From Bdellovibrionales bacterium (GTDB lineage: Bacteria; Bdellovibrionota; UBA1018; CAIMNF01): a DNA stretch of 64,000 bases. This document shows, one piece after another, positions 33,060 through 40,987 of the stretch. The notes below the pieces were generated by a model, which had not been told where the DNA came from, did not search any database, and saw only the letters and a list, made by a program, of their open reading frames with translations. The position numbers and the translations under genes were made by a program. The DNA is taken from positions 62,001-126,000 of the forward strand of contig CANNBJ010000006.1 in NCBI GenBank assembly GCA_947502835.1, in the 5' to 3' direction. Every line of letters starts with the position of its first letter. The stretch's first letter is position 1.

Positions 33060-34973
33060 TCAAGCCACTCCTCTGCCTTCCGGCTTTACCAATTCGTTCA
33101 TCTCCAGGATGATTGCGGGTTTTCCATCTCCGAGGATCGCGCTTCCGCTCATCCAGCGAAGGGCCCGGATCTCGGGTCCCACTTCCTTGATCACCACCTG
33201 CTGTTGCCCCAGGATGTCATCCACCATGACCGCGAATGGCTGGGAAGAATACCGGATCACCATCGCAATCTGCTCGCGCGCAACCGTCTCTGCAGCTCTC
33301 CTTTGACCCAAAAGCCCGCTCAACCGGAACAGCGGAAGATTCTCGCCTCTCAGCATGAGCATCTCTCCCATGCCCGTGGACGAGTGGATGTCTCCCGCAG
33401 TAGGTCGAAGGGTTTCGTGGACATGGGAAAGAGGGACCACAAATCGACTCGACCCGTTTTTCACGACCATGCCATCGATGATCGCGAGAGTGAGAGGGAG
33501 AAACACCTTGAAGGTTGTACCCGCTCCGAGTTCGGTCTCGACGAGAACCTCTCCCTGCAGAGCCTCAATGTTGGTTTTTACAACATCCATTCCAACACCC
33601 CGCCCGGAAACTTCCGTCACCTGTGCTTTGGTGGAGAATCCCGGGTGGAAGATCAGGTGGATCTGTTCCTGGTGCGTAAGCTTCGCGTCGGGTTTCAGGA
33701 TTCCCTTCTCGATCGCTTTTTTCATCAGGCGATCCCCGTCGATTCCCCCGCCATCATCCTTCACTTCGATCACAAGCTTCCCGCTTTGGTGATAGGCGTT
33801 CAGCATCACGTTCCCGGTTTCGCTTTTTCCCGCCTTGACCCGTTCTTCCGGACGTTCGATTCCATGATCGCACGCGTTTCGAATCAGGTGAACCAGTGGA
33901 TCACTGATGTTCTCGAGGACCGTTTTGTCCAATTCCGTGTCGTCGCCCGTGGTGTTCAGACTCACGCGCTTATCGAGCATGTTGGATGTGTCCCGGACGA
34001 TTCTTTGCATCTTTTGAAAGGTCTGGCGGAGAGGCACCATCCTGAGACTCATCGAGATGTCCTGCACCTCTTTTGTGACCTTCCCCATTTGATGAATGGT
34101 CTTCCTGAGCAGATGGGACCCTCCGCTCAAGGATTGCTCACGAAGCACGGTTTGGAGAATCACAAGTTCCCCGACCGAGTTGATGAGCTTTTCAAGCCTC
34201 CCAAGGGAAACCCTGATGGATTCTTCCTGGGCCGTGGCGTTCGCACTGGACTTGCGCGTTTCTTTTGGCTTCAATTCCAAGACCGGAGCCGGCATTGCAA
34301 GGACCACAGGGACAATGGGCTCGGGTTCCGGAATGACCAGATTTTCTTCTTCCTTTGTCACTTCGAGAACCGGATTCGGGAGATCATCGAGGGAATCGTT
34401 CACAAGCTTCAGAAGCTCGAGTTCCTCTTTGCTCGGAGGGGGTTCGCCCTCAAACCCGCCTTGAAATCCAGCGGGCAGGGAGTCCGCAAAGGGGGGATCG
34501 GAAAGGGCGGCATCGAAGGCTTCCTCGGAGAATGCCTCCGGAGCAGGAACAACCGGCACTTCGGGCACGACATTTGCACTCACTGCCTGGCCCGCGATCC
34601 TTGAATCAAGCTTCGAGAGCAACTCGGAGCTGTCTGTTCTTGCCTCAAGATCCTGCTTCAGCGCATCCACCATGTTCCTGACATGGTCATTGCAAACCAA
34701 GAGGAGATTGATGACCTCCGAGTCCACGGCAGTCTCGCCATTCTTCAATTTCAAAAGGAAGCTTTCCCAGCGATGGGTGAATACGCCGATGTCGTCGAAT
34801 CCGACCGCTTTGGAACTCCCCTTCAAGTTGTGTGCAATTCGAAAGATTTTATCGAGGGTGGGCCCGTCTCCCGGATTGGATTCCAAGACAAGAAAGCACT
34901 GCTCTGCATCGCTCAAAAGTTGGCTTGCTTCTTCGAGAAATCCGGCTTTTAACTCCCGCTCGAAATCATCCAT
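33060..34973 (-). CDS. cheA: Chemotaxis histidine kinase CheA
   Basis: The product is 637 residues. The HPt domain carries His48 in IFRIAHNLKGSSKAVG. Residues 120-250 form a proline/acid-rich linker in place of a recognisable P2 CheY-binding domain. Dimerisation helices begin at SIRVSLGRLEKLINSVGELV. The ATPase domain has HLIRNACDHGIE, DDGGGID and GRGVGMDVV, and a CheW-like regulatory domain is C-terminal. It phosphorylates CheY and CheB according to receptor state. GAGG precedes the ATG, and a sigma-28-like element lies upstream at 34992-35019. Confidence 0.96.
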   Translation of the reverse strand: MDDFERELKAGFLEEASQLLSDAEQCFLVLESNPGDGPTLDKIFRIAHNLKGSSKAVGFDDIGVFTHRWESFLLKLKNGETAVDSEVINLLLVCNDHVRNMVDALKQDLEARTDSSELLSKLDSRIAGQAVSANVVPEVPVVPAPEAFSEEAFDAALSDPPFADSLPAGFQGGFEGEPPPSKEELELLKLVNDSLDDLPNPVLEVTKEEENLVIPEPEPIVPVVLAMPAPVLELKPKETRKSSANATAQEESIRVSLGRLEKLINSVGELVILQTVLREQSLSGGSHLLRKTIHQMGKVTKEVQDISMSLRMVPLRQTFQKMQRIVRDTSNMLDKRVSLNTTGDDTELDKTVLENISDPLVHLIRNACDHGIERPEERVKAGKSETGNVMLNAYHQSGKLVIEVKDDGGGIDGDRLMKKAIEKGILKPDAKLTHQEQIHLIFHPGFSTKAQVTEVSGRGVGMDVVKTNIEALQGEVLVETELGAGTTFKVFLPLTLAIIDGMVVKNGSSRFVVPLSHVHETLRPTAGDIHSSTGMGEMLMLRGENLPLFRLSGLLGQRRAAETVAREQIAMVIRYSSQPFAVMVDDILGQQQVVIKEVGPEIRALRWMSGSAILGDGKPAIILEMNELVKPEGRGVA

Positions 34974-34991
34974 GGTGAATCCTCAGGGAAC

Positions 34992-35019
34992 CTGTCGGAA
35001 ACACCATCACCAATCTTTA
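34992..35019 (-). promoter_or_regulatory. Sigma-28-like flagellar promoter of the cheA operon
   Basis: On the minus strand TAAAGATT (35012-35019), a 12-base spacer and TCCGACAG (34992-34999) resemble the FliA consensus TAAAGTTT-N11-GCCGATAA (7 of 8 and 5 of 8). The spacing is the same as in the motAB element. It ends 18 bases before the cheA ATG. Confidence 0.45.
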
Positions 35020-35079
35020 GGTAGAATCATGGAATCAAAGAGGAATTTTGAAAAATGGAATTAAGGAATCCAAATTCCG

Positions 35080-36468
35080 TCAGTGCGCGCTTGCGGCGGA
35101 ACCCTGAATGTCCTCGAATTCACTGGAGACTTCAGGTTTCGGCTCGGCTGACTCGTCCGCAGATGGCGCAGGCCCAAGAAGTTCCTCCATGATCTTGTTT
35201 CGCTCGGTGGCACTTTCCTCGATCAGGGGCACGAATTTGACACTGATCCCGACAGCGTTTCCCGCCCCCTCTTCCACCTTTTCCACCACGATCACTTTGC
35301 TCGCGGAAAAGCCTGCCTTTACAAGATCCTGTTTCAACTCCTCGGCCAACTCGAGGGTGTCTTTTCCGCTGGCGAGGGCCACCACCCGTACCGACTCGAT
35401 CTTTTGCTCAAATTCCGCAAGTTTGGAACTCAATTTTGCAGCCGATCCGTCCTTCAGATCATTTCGTCCGAGAATCTGAATGTACTCGGATTCCGCACGA
35501 CCCCGGATGTTCCTGATCACGCGTCTCTCCTTGGATTCAAAATTGACCATGTCTCTTGCGCCGTGTTTCAGCCGAGGCACTCGTTTTTCGTATCCTTCCG
35601 GCACAGCCTTTGCGTTCGTTTCGAACTCCAGGATCAACTCTCCCCCGTCGGCGAGAACCCGATCACCGAGGGCAAACCGGAACTTTCGGAAACCCGATTC
35701 TTCCGAGGAATATGCCTCGGAATGCTTGAAAAGGAAATCGACGGCCGACGTGCCACGGGCAAGATGAAACACCTCCATGAGGTCGATTTCCAACTCTTTC
35801 CCGGCTGAGTAAACCACTCCATCCTCGGAGCTTGAGATCTCGGACAGCCGGGAGGATTTGAAAAAGTCCCCCGGATACACCATTGCATCAGACCAGAACT
35901 TCGGATTCGTCCCGGACTCCCCTTCTTTCGACGCCTGATTCGATTCAGGTCGCGACCCGGCGCAAACCTTCCCGTCCAACAGACACAGGACTTGCCCCTC
36001 CTCGGGTTTTTGGTCCTTTTTTGCATGAACCACAACCCCGGAGAGCCGGAGTTTGAATGCGGTCACATCCAGAATGGCAGCCCGCGGAGGAAGCTGGCGA
36101 ATCGCTCGAAACACGAGATTGGAATGAAGCGAATAAGAAATCTCCCCTTGTTTTTCACTTCTGACCTTTGCAGTGCCGTTTTTCCTGTGCTTGAAGGTGG
36201 AAAATGATTTTTCAACACCACCCTTGTCGAGGAATGGCAGGCCTGATTCCTTGATGACGGCATCATCCTTGAGATCATAATCGGAAAGCGGACCAAGTGT
36301 ACCGTCCGTCAACGTCGCCGACTCCATTCCGGGATTTTCCATCACGGAAAGGATCCCGGCCCCGCTTTGTTTACCCGACTCCCCCGACACTGCCTCAACC
36401 TGGCTCTTCCCGCACGCAACGAGGGAGAACACAGACATCAAAACAATGATCTCTTTTTTGGACATCAT
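35080..36468 (-). CDS. Lipoprotein of unknown function
   Basis: The product is 462 residues. A signal peptide ends in the lipobox SLVAC, followed by a Ser/Gly/Glu-rich linker. The middle part (GTAKVRSEKQGEISYSL to LILEFETNAK) is a beta-rich domain with the look of DNRLRE-type carbohydrate-binding modules. The last 150 residues contain a charged helical segment (EFEQKIESVRVVALASGKDTLEL) followed by a strand-helix unit vaguely like OmpA. The ATG at 36468 is preferred to the GTG at 36486. No family is recognised with confidence. Confidence 0.75.
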   Translation of the reverse strand: MMSKKEIIVLMSVFSLVACGKSQVEAVSGESGKQSGAGILSVMENPGMESATLTDGTLGPLSDYDLKDDAVIKESGLPFLDKGGVEKSFSTFKHRKNGTAKVRSEKQGEISYSLHSNLVFRAIRQLPPRAAILDVTAFKLRLSGVVVHAKKDQKPEEGQVLCLLDGKVCAGSRPESNQASKEGESGTNPKFWSDAMVYPGDFFKSSRLSEISSSEDGVVYSAGKELEIDLMEVFHLARGTSAVDFLFKHSEAYSSEESGFRKFRFALGDRVLADGGELILEFETNAKAVPEGYEKRVPRLKHGARDMVNFESKERRVIRNIRGRAESEYIQILGRNDLKDGSAAKLSSKLAEFEQKIESVRVVALASGKDTLELAEELKQDLVKAGFSASKVIVVEKVEEGAGNAVGISVKFVPLIEESATERNKIMEELLGPAPSADESAEPKPEVSSEFEDIQGSAASAH

Positions 36469-36602
36469 GAGGGCGGAGGGTATCACATAATACTAGACAA
36501 AACAAGTCAATTTTTACTCCGAAGAGCGCGCCGATCAATGCTTTCAGTGGAACTTCGGCGGAGGATGCGCATGCGAATGGGAGTGTGCTAGCCTCCGGCC
36601 CC

Positions 36603-37541
36603 ATGAGTTCCAAAACTCCCCCGATCCGTCACGCCCCCGGCTTCCAGGACTTTTCCCGGATTGAGCCAGATTTCTTTCCCGGCGCAAAGTCCATGCGGAG
36701 GGCATTTGATGAGGTCTTCCAAAACCCTTTCTCCTCGAATTCAAAGCGGTTTTGCTGGGATTTTTGGAGCGTGCCGGACCAGTACCGCCTTTTGCGAACC
36801 CCGGCGGAATCCTTTTTCCCGAAACCGGTTACCTCCAAGTTTCTCACTCATCTTCTTGCGTGGGGAAGAACGCACCTTGGGTGTCAGATGATCTCCCATC
36901 CCTGGCTCAGCGCGTATTCGGATGGGTGCCATCAAGCCTTTCACTCGGATGTGCCCCACGGCCCCTTCAGCTTTGTCTTCTCACTCACCCGCTGGAAGGA
37001 GCGCCGTTTCCAGGGAGGCGAAACCCTGATCGCTCAACCGAGGCTTCTTCGTTATTTTTCAGAAATGCAAAAGGGCGCATCCCATGAGGAACGCGATTTA
37101 GTGCAAAAAATCCCGCCTCGCTTCAACCAACTCACCGTCTTCGATCCCCGCTTCCCGCACGGAGTGGCAAAGGTTCACGGTGTTGATTCCATTTTGGATT
37201 CCCGCCTGGTGATCCATGGTTGGTTTACGGATCCACGCCCCATGCTTGAGGGCGGTCTTTCCTTCAAGCAAGTCATGAAGCCCATGGATGCCTTTGCTTC
37301 CGCGGTCATGAGCCGGATTTCATCCATCATGACACTTTCAGGACTGCTCTCGTTGCGTCTTCACATTGAACCCTCGGGGAGAATCGGAAGCATCGAAGTC
37401 CTCATTTCAAATCTCGTAGATTCCGCGGGAACCCTGCTCCCCGGAAGGATTTTGAATTCCGTTCTTCAATCCTGCGAGGTCGGATTTCCCGCCTCCCGGT
37501 CCGGGACGCAAATCACCCTCCCTCTCCTTTTTCAGGGATGA
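36603..37541 (+). CDS. 2-oxoglutarate/Fe(II)-dependent oxygenase superfamily protein
   Basis: The product is 312 residues. The iron triad is visible as His114 and Asp116 (FHSDVPHG) with distal His186 (FPHGV), and Arg201 (SRLVIHGWF) fits as the 2-oxoglutarate ligand; GGETLI lies between as in prolyl-hydroxylase-like folds. The C-terminal 95 residues form an additional domain. The substrate is unknown. TAGCCT lies 8 bases before the ATG with no ribosome-binding site, within the string shared with the DUF900 gene. The DMT-family gene follows 3 bp later. Confidence 0.8.
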   Translation: MSSKTPPIRHAPGFQDFSRIEPDFFPGAKSMRRAFDEVFQNPFSSNSKRFCWDFWSVPDQYRLLRTPAESFFPKPVTSKFLTHLLAWGRTHLGCQMISHPWLSAYSDGCHQAFHSDVPHGPFSFVFSLTRWKERRFQGGETLIAQPRLLRYFSEMQKGASHEERDLVQKIPPRFNQLTVFDPRFPHGVAKVHGVDSILDSRLVIHGWFTDPRPMLEGGLSFKQVMKPMDAFASAVMSRISSIMTLSGLLSLRLHIEPSGRIGSIEVLISNLVDSAGTLLPGRILNSVLQSCEVGFPASRSGTQITLPLLFQG

Positions 37542-37544
37542 ACC

Positions 37545-37886
37545 ATGATCAAGCAACTCAGCCCCGTATTTCTCCTGATTCTGGCAAACCTCTTTATGAC
37601 CTTCGCATGGTACGGCCATCTCAAGAACATGAGGGATCGCCCCCTGCTGTACGCGATTCTCACCAGCTGGGCGATCGCTTTTTTTGAGTATTGCATTCAA
37701 GTTCCCGCGAACCGGATCGGTGTCGAGAGCTACACCCTGCCGCAACTCAAGATCATCCAAGAGATCATCACCATGGCGGTGTTCGCCGGATTTACAATCC
37801 TCTACATGAAAACACCGGTCACGCGAAATTACCTGTACGCCTCGATTTGCATGATGGGTGCGGCGTGGTTCATCTTCCGGGACTGA
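37545..37886 (+). CDS. DMT-family membrane protein (DUF486)
   Basis: The product is 113 residues with four hydrophobic helices. FAWYGHLK near residue 20, LLYAILTSWAIAFFEYCIQVPANRIG and the block QLKIIQEIITMAVFAGF are typical of DUF486 (PF04342), a short group in the drug/metabolite transporter superfamily. The transported compound is not known. It is co-transcribed with the 2OG-oxygenase gene and convergent with the PilZ gene 3 bp away. Confidence 0.88.
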   Translation: MIKQLSPVFLLILANLFMTFAWYGHLKNMRDRPLLYAILTSWAIAFFEYCIQVPANRIGVESYTLPQLKIIQEIITMAVFAGFTILYMKTPVTRNYLYASICMMGAAWFIFRD

Positions 37887-37889
37887 CGA

Positions 37890-38387
37890 TCAGCTCCTGC
37901 GCGCCTTCTTTTTTGATGTTTTTTTCGGGGCGGACTTCTTGGCAACTTTCTTGGATGCCTTCTTCGTCGTCTTCTTTTTTGTCGCCTTCTTTTTTGCCTT
38001 GGACTTTCTTCCAACGCCCTTCCCTGCATCCCCGGAATTCAACCCTTGAATCAATTTGTTCAAGTGACCGAGCATCTTACGCTTGTGTACGGGATCCACG
38101 GCCACGAGCTCCGCTCCCACTTGAAACAGGCCATTCGGAAGATGTTTCACCCAAGCAACACACACGAGGAGTTTCAAGGCCTCTTCGGCAAAAAGAACCT
38201 CGAGCAGAATCAACGCGCCTTTTTGGTATTCCCGGGCGGTCTCAAACGAAATCCCATTGCTGGAAAGATCCACCGAGGAGTTTTCCTCGAATACCGGGGT
38301 GCCGAGCACCTGGTAAAAAGAGTGCTTGATGCGGCTTTTCACGGGAACCCGAAGACGTTTTCTGCGATCAGAAGCTTTTTGTGCCAT
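37890..38387 (-). CDS. PilZ-domain protein with lysine-rich histone-H1-like tail
   Basis: The product is 165 residues from the ATG at 38387. An N-terminal PilZ domain (about 8-110) shows RRKRLRVPVKSRI, matching the RxxxR c-di-GMP motif, and SVDLSSNGISFET, matching D/NxSxxG. The C-terminal roughly 35 residues are almost entirely Lys, Ala, Thr and Ser with repeating KKxTKK and KKASKK units, as in bacterial histone-H1-like proteins. It probably binds c-di-GMP, and the tail could bind nucleic acid or another polyanion. It is divergent from the cheY-like gene. Confidence 0.85.
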   Translation of the reverse strand: MAQKASDRRKRLRVPVKSRIKHSFYQVLGTPVFEENSSVDLSSNGISFETAREYQKGALILLEVLFAEEALKLLVCVAWVKHLPNGLFQVGAELVAVDPVHKRKMLGHLNKLIQGLNSGDAGKGVGRKSKAKKKATKKKTTKKASKKVAKKSAPKKTSKKKARRS

Positions 38388-38531
38388 AGTATGATTTTGA
38401 CAAAACACACAGCGAAATGCGATGGCATTGTTTTGACGTGTCGGGCGCTAAAACATCGTGATCAGGATCAAATGTGGATACAAATTTCCCTCTTTCCCGT
38501 ACACTGGAATTCCAAAGGAGCACACGAAACC

Positions 38532-38927
38532 ATGTTCGATCCGGGCACAAAAGTTTTGATCGTCGATGACATGATGACCATGCGGAAGTTGGTGGGAAAG
38601 GTATGCAAGGAACTCGGCTTCACCAATCTGGTCGAGGCGGGAGATGGCATTCAGGCTTGGGAGGTGATTCAAAACTCGAATCCTCCGATCGGCCTCATCA
38701 TCTCCGATTGGAATATGCCCAATTGCTCTGGCCTGGATCTCTGCAAGCGCCTCCGGGGCGACAGCCGCTTTGGAAACACCCCTTTCCTGATGGTCACCGC
38801 AGAGGCGGAACAACATCAGGTTGTGGAAGCACTGAAAGCGGGCGTCGACAATTATGTTGTGAAACCGTTTACGGGCCCGATTCTCACTGAAAAGCTGGAA
38901 GCGATCCACAAAAAACGAAGCGGTTGA
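38532..38927 (+). CDS. cheY: CheY-like single-domain response regulator
   Basis: The product is 131 residues, a stand-alone receiver. The acidic pair is Asp12-Asp13, the phosphoacceptor is Asp59 in IISDWNMPNCSG, the switch threonine is in LMVTAEAE and the lysine is in YVVKPFTG. NWNMP-like sequence around the phosphorylation site is close to genuine chemotaxis CheY, so it may bind the flagellar switch. AAGGAG lies 11 bases before the ATG; longer upstream starts are not supported. It is followed 5 bp later by the HD-GYP gene and divergent from the PilZ gene. Confidence 0.92.
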   Translation: MFDPGTKVLIVDDMMTMRKLVGKVCKELGFTNLVEAGDGIQAWEVIQNSNPPIGLIISDWNMPNCSGLDLCKRLRGDSRFGNTPFLMVTAEAEQHQVVEALKAGVDNYVVKPFTGPILTEKLEAIHKKRSG

Positions 38928-38932
38928 ACTGA

Positions 38933-40291
38933 ATGGGCATCACCCCTCCTCCCGTACTTGCTGTTGGATTGCCCCCGGAGATCGAGGCGATGATCGCAGA
39001 TCTCCTGAAGAATGCGTCCGTTTCCCGAATTCCACTCGAAATGGACGCACTGATTGCTGAGGTGAATCCAAAGCCCTGCCTTGTCATCTCGGGCCCCCCG
39101 AGGAGCGACCTGCCCGCAAACGAGATCGCGCAGTCTTTACGGATGCAGTTCCAGGAAATTCCCGTATTTCTCTGCATTACCCAAAAAGAGGGATTCGAGC
39201 GAAAATCCTTCATTAAAAACGGGTTCACAGATGCGTTTTTGCTCCCCATGGATCTATCCAATCTGCGTGCCGGGATCAGCGATCGCCTGGCCGAGGCATC
39301 CAAAGGCGAGATCCGGACCTTCCGCCCTGTCAAGATCATCGATCTTGAGCCGGGAACCGCCCTGGATTTCGAAACCCACATTTTTCTTCCTGCAAACAAA
39401 CGCCACATCAAGCTGAGTGCATCGGGAGATTCACTCGAGGGTGACAGGATCGACAAGATCAAAAAAAGCAAATTCAGCACCATCCAGGTGCCTGCCGAAC
39501 AGATGAAACATTTCTACTCCTACTCGGCAAAGCGACTGCGCGACCTGGGCACCTCCGCCCTCTCTGTCACCGAGAAACGGGAAAAGCTCTCGGGCGCGGT
39601 TCGCGATCTGATCAGCGGATTGTTCAGCGAACAAACCTCCTCGTTCGAATCCGGCCAGAGCATGATGAAGGATTGCGGAGAAATCGTGAAGACCTACATC
39701 ATCGAGGGAGCCGAGAGCGAGTGGTATTCCAGGATCCAGTCCGTGCTCGGCGAGCGCGGGGACAGCTATTCCCATTCCGCAAACGTCTCCACCCTGTCCG
39801 CCCTGTTTTCCATGGGTCTTGGAATCGGTAAACCCGAAGACCTTGCCCTTGCGGGACTTCTGCATGACATCGGGATCGCAGAACTCCCCCACGAGATCCA
39901 GGTGCTCGAGCCCGAGCAAATGAAGCCGGAACAATTGGAGATCTATAAAAAGCACCCGGAAATGTCGATCAATCTCATCAAGAGTCGCAAACTCATTGTT
40001 CCCGACATAGTCTCAAAAGCAATTCTGCAGCACCATGAGCTCTACAACGGCTCGGGCTACCCGAGCGGCCTCTTTGGGGACCGGATCTGCAAAGAAGCCC
40101 AAATCATCGCTCTTGCCGATCGCTTTGATTACCTGACACGCGTGCGGGAAGGACGTCCACTCATGACACCTTCGCAGGCGGTCGACCATCTGAAAGGCTT
40201 GCAGGTCAATGATCCATCCCGCATCCACTATGAACCTGAGCTTTTGAAAAAGCTCCTGAACTTGTTCCCGGGCAGCAAACCGGAAGCCTGA
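38933..40291 (+). CDS. HD-GYP-domain protein with CheY-like N-terminal region
   Basis: The product is 452 residues. The first 115 have the pattern of a receiver domain without the usual acidic pocket. A middle segment is about 90 residues. The C-terminal HD-GYP domain has GDSYSHSANVS, LAGLLHDIGIAELP, ILQHHELYNGSGYPSG and IALADRFDYL. HD-GYP proteins hydrolyse cyclic di-GMP; here the GYP motif is complete. Together with the neighbouring PilZ and CheY genes it suggests a locus linking c-di-GMP to motility. Confidence 0.9.
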   Translation: MGITPPPVLAVGLPPEIEAMIADLLKNASVSRIPLEMDALIAEVNPKPCLVISGPPRSDLPANEIAQSLRMQFQEIPVFLCITQKEGFERKSFIKNGFTDAFLLPMDLSNLRAGISDRLAEASKGEIRTFRPVKIIDLEPGTALDFETHIFLPANKRHIKLSASGDSLEGDRIDKIKKSKFSTIQVPAEQMKHFYSYSAKRLRDLGTSALSVTEKREKLSGAVRDLISGLFSEQTSSFESGQSMMKDCGEIVKTYIIEGAESEWYSRIQSVLGERGDSYSHSANVSTLSALFSMGLGIGKPEDLALAGLLHDIGIAELPHEIQVLEPEQMKPEQLEIYKKHPEMSINLIKSRKLIVPDIVSKAILQHHELYNGSGYPSGLFGDRICKEAQIIALADRFDYLTRVREGRPLMTPSQAVDHLKGLQVNDPSRIHYEPELLKKLLNLFPGSKPEA

Positions 40292-40293
40292 CC

Positions 40294-40956
40294 CTACTCC
40301 CTGAAATCAGCCTTGAGCCGCAGGGAAGCAGATCTCCTGACAATCCTCTTTACCTGATCTTCCGAATAAATCGCGGCATCCCGCCTCACCTTTTCGGTGC
40401 AGTTTGAGCAAAACCGCGAAATATTGTTCAGAAGAACGGATGCCGAACCATAGGATCCGTATTCCGTTCGATCACACGCGAAGTGCCAACGAAGATCGCT
40501 CCCCGTCCAGATGCTCTTGTGCTTGAAGAACGGGGAACATCTTGAATGGGGCCAGTTTCTTCGATGTCCCTCGGTATGGCGGGCCTCATGGAACAAGGTC
40601 ATGACCCGTGCCACCTGGGGATGCTCAATTTCAACGTAGTTTCGGGTCACCCAGATCTTCCGGTCATTCCGGCCTTGAACGCAGGCAACGGCAGTCGCGG
40701 ATCCGCCGCAATCGCCGTATCCGAAATACGAGACCCTTGAGTCAAACCAACGCAAAGCCTCACCTTGACCTGCGCTCCCGAAGATCTCGCGATGGAGTTT
40801 CGAAACCCTTGTGTTCCGCACGGAATCTGCAAACTGCAAATCTCCCTCAACCTGCTCTTTCAAAAAGAATGGAACTCCCGGATCGAACTCGAGACCCATG
40901 GATTGAGTTGAAGAAACGCAAAAAAGAAAAACCAAGACCCCCGTGAACACCCTCAT
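40294..40956 (-). CDS. Secreted protein with HExxHxxGH motif, candidate metalloprotease
   Basis: The product is 220 residues with a signal peptide (GVLVFLFCVSSTQS). The central motif LFHEARHTEGH is HExxH followed by a further His, as in zinc metalloproteases. Six or more cysteines (FGYGDCGG, AVACVQG, SRCSPF, HFACDR, RFCSNCTE) imply a disulfide-stabilised extracytoplasmic protein. No known family is recognised. The ATG at 40956 lies exactly 6 bases after TAAACT on the minus strand with no ribosome-binding site, so a leaderless mRNA is likely. It is convergent with the HD-GYP gene, 2 bp apart. Confidence 0.75.
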   Translation of the reverse strand: MRVFTGVLVFLFCVSSTQSMGLEFDPGVPFFLKEQVEGDLQFADSVRNTRVSKLHREIFGSAGQGEALRWFDSRVSYFGYGDCGGSATAVACVQGRNDRKIWVTRNYVEIEHPQVARVMTLFHEARHTEGHRRNWPHSRCSPFFKHKSIWTGSDLRWHFACDRTEYGSYGSASVLLNNISRFCSNCTEKVRRDAAIYSEDQVKRIVRRSASLRLKADFRE

Positions 40957-40987
40957 GTTCACAGTTTAAATGACCCGGGAAGAAAAA

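Noticed and set aside
32937-34604. 555-codon ORF on the plus strand
   Set aside because: It is the antisense shadow of cheA; its translation has no domain character and no start context.
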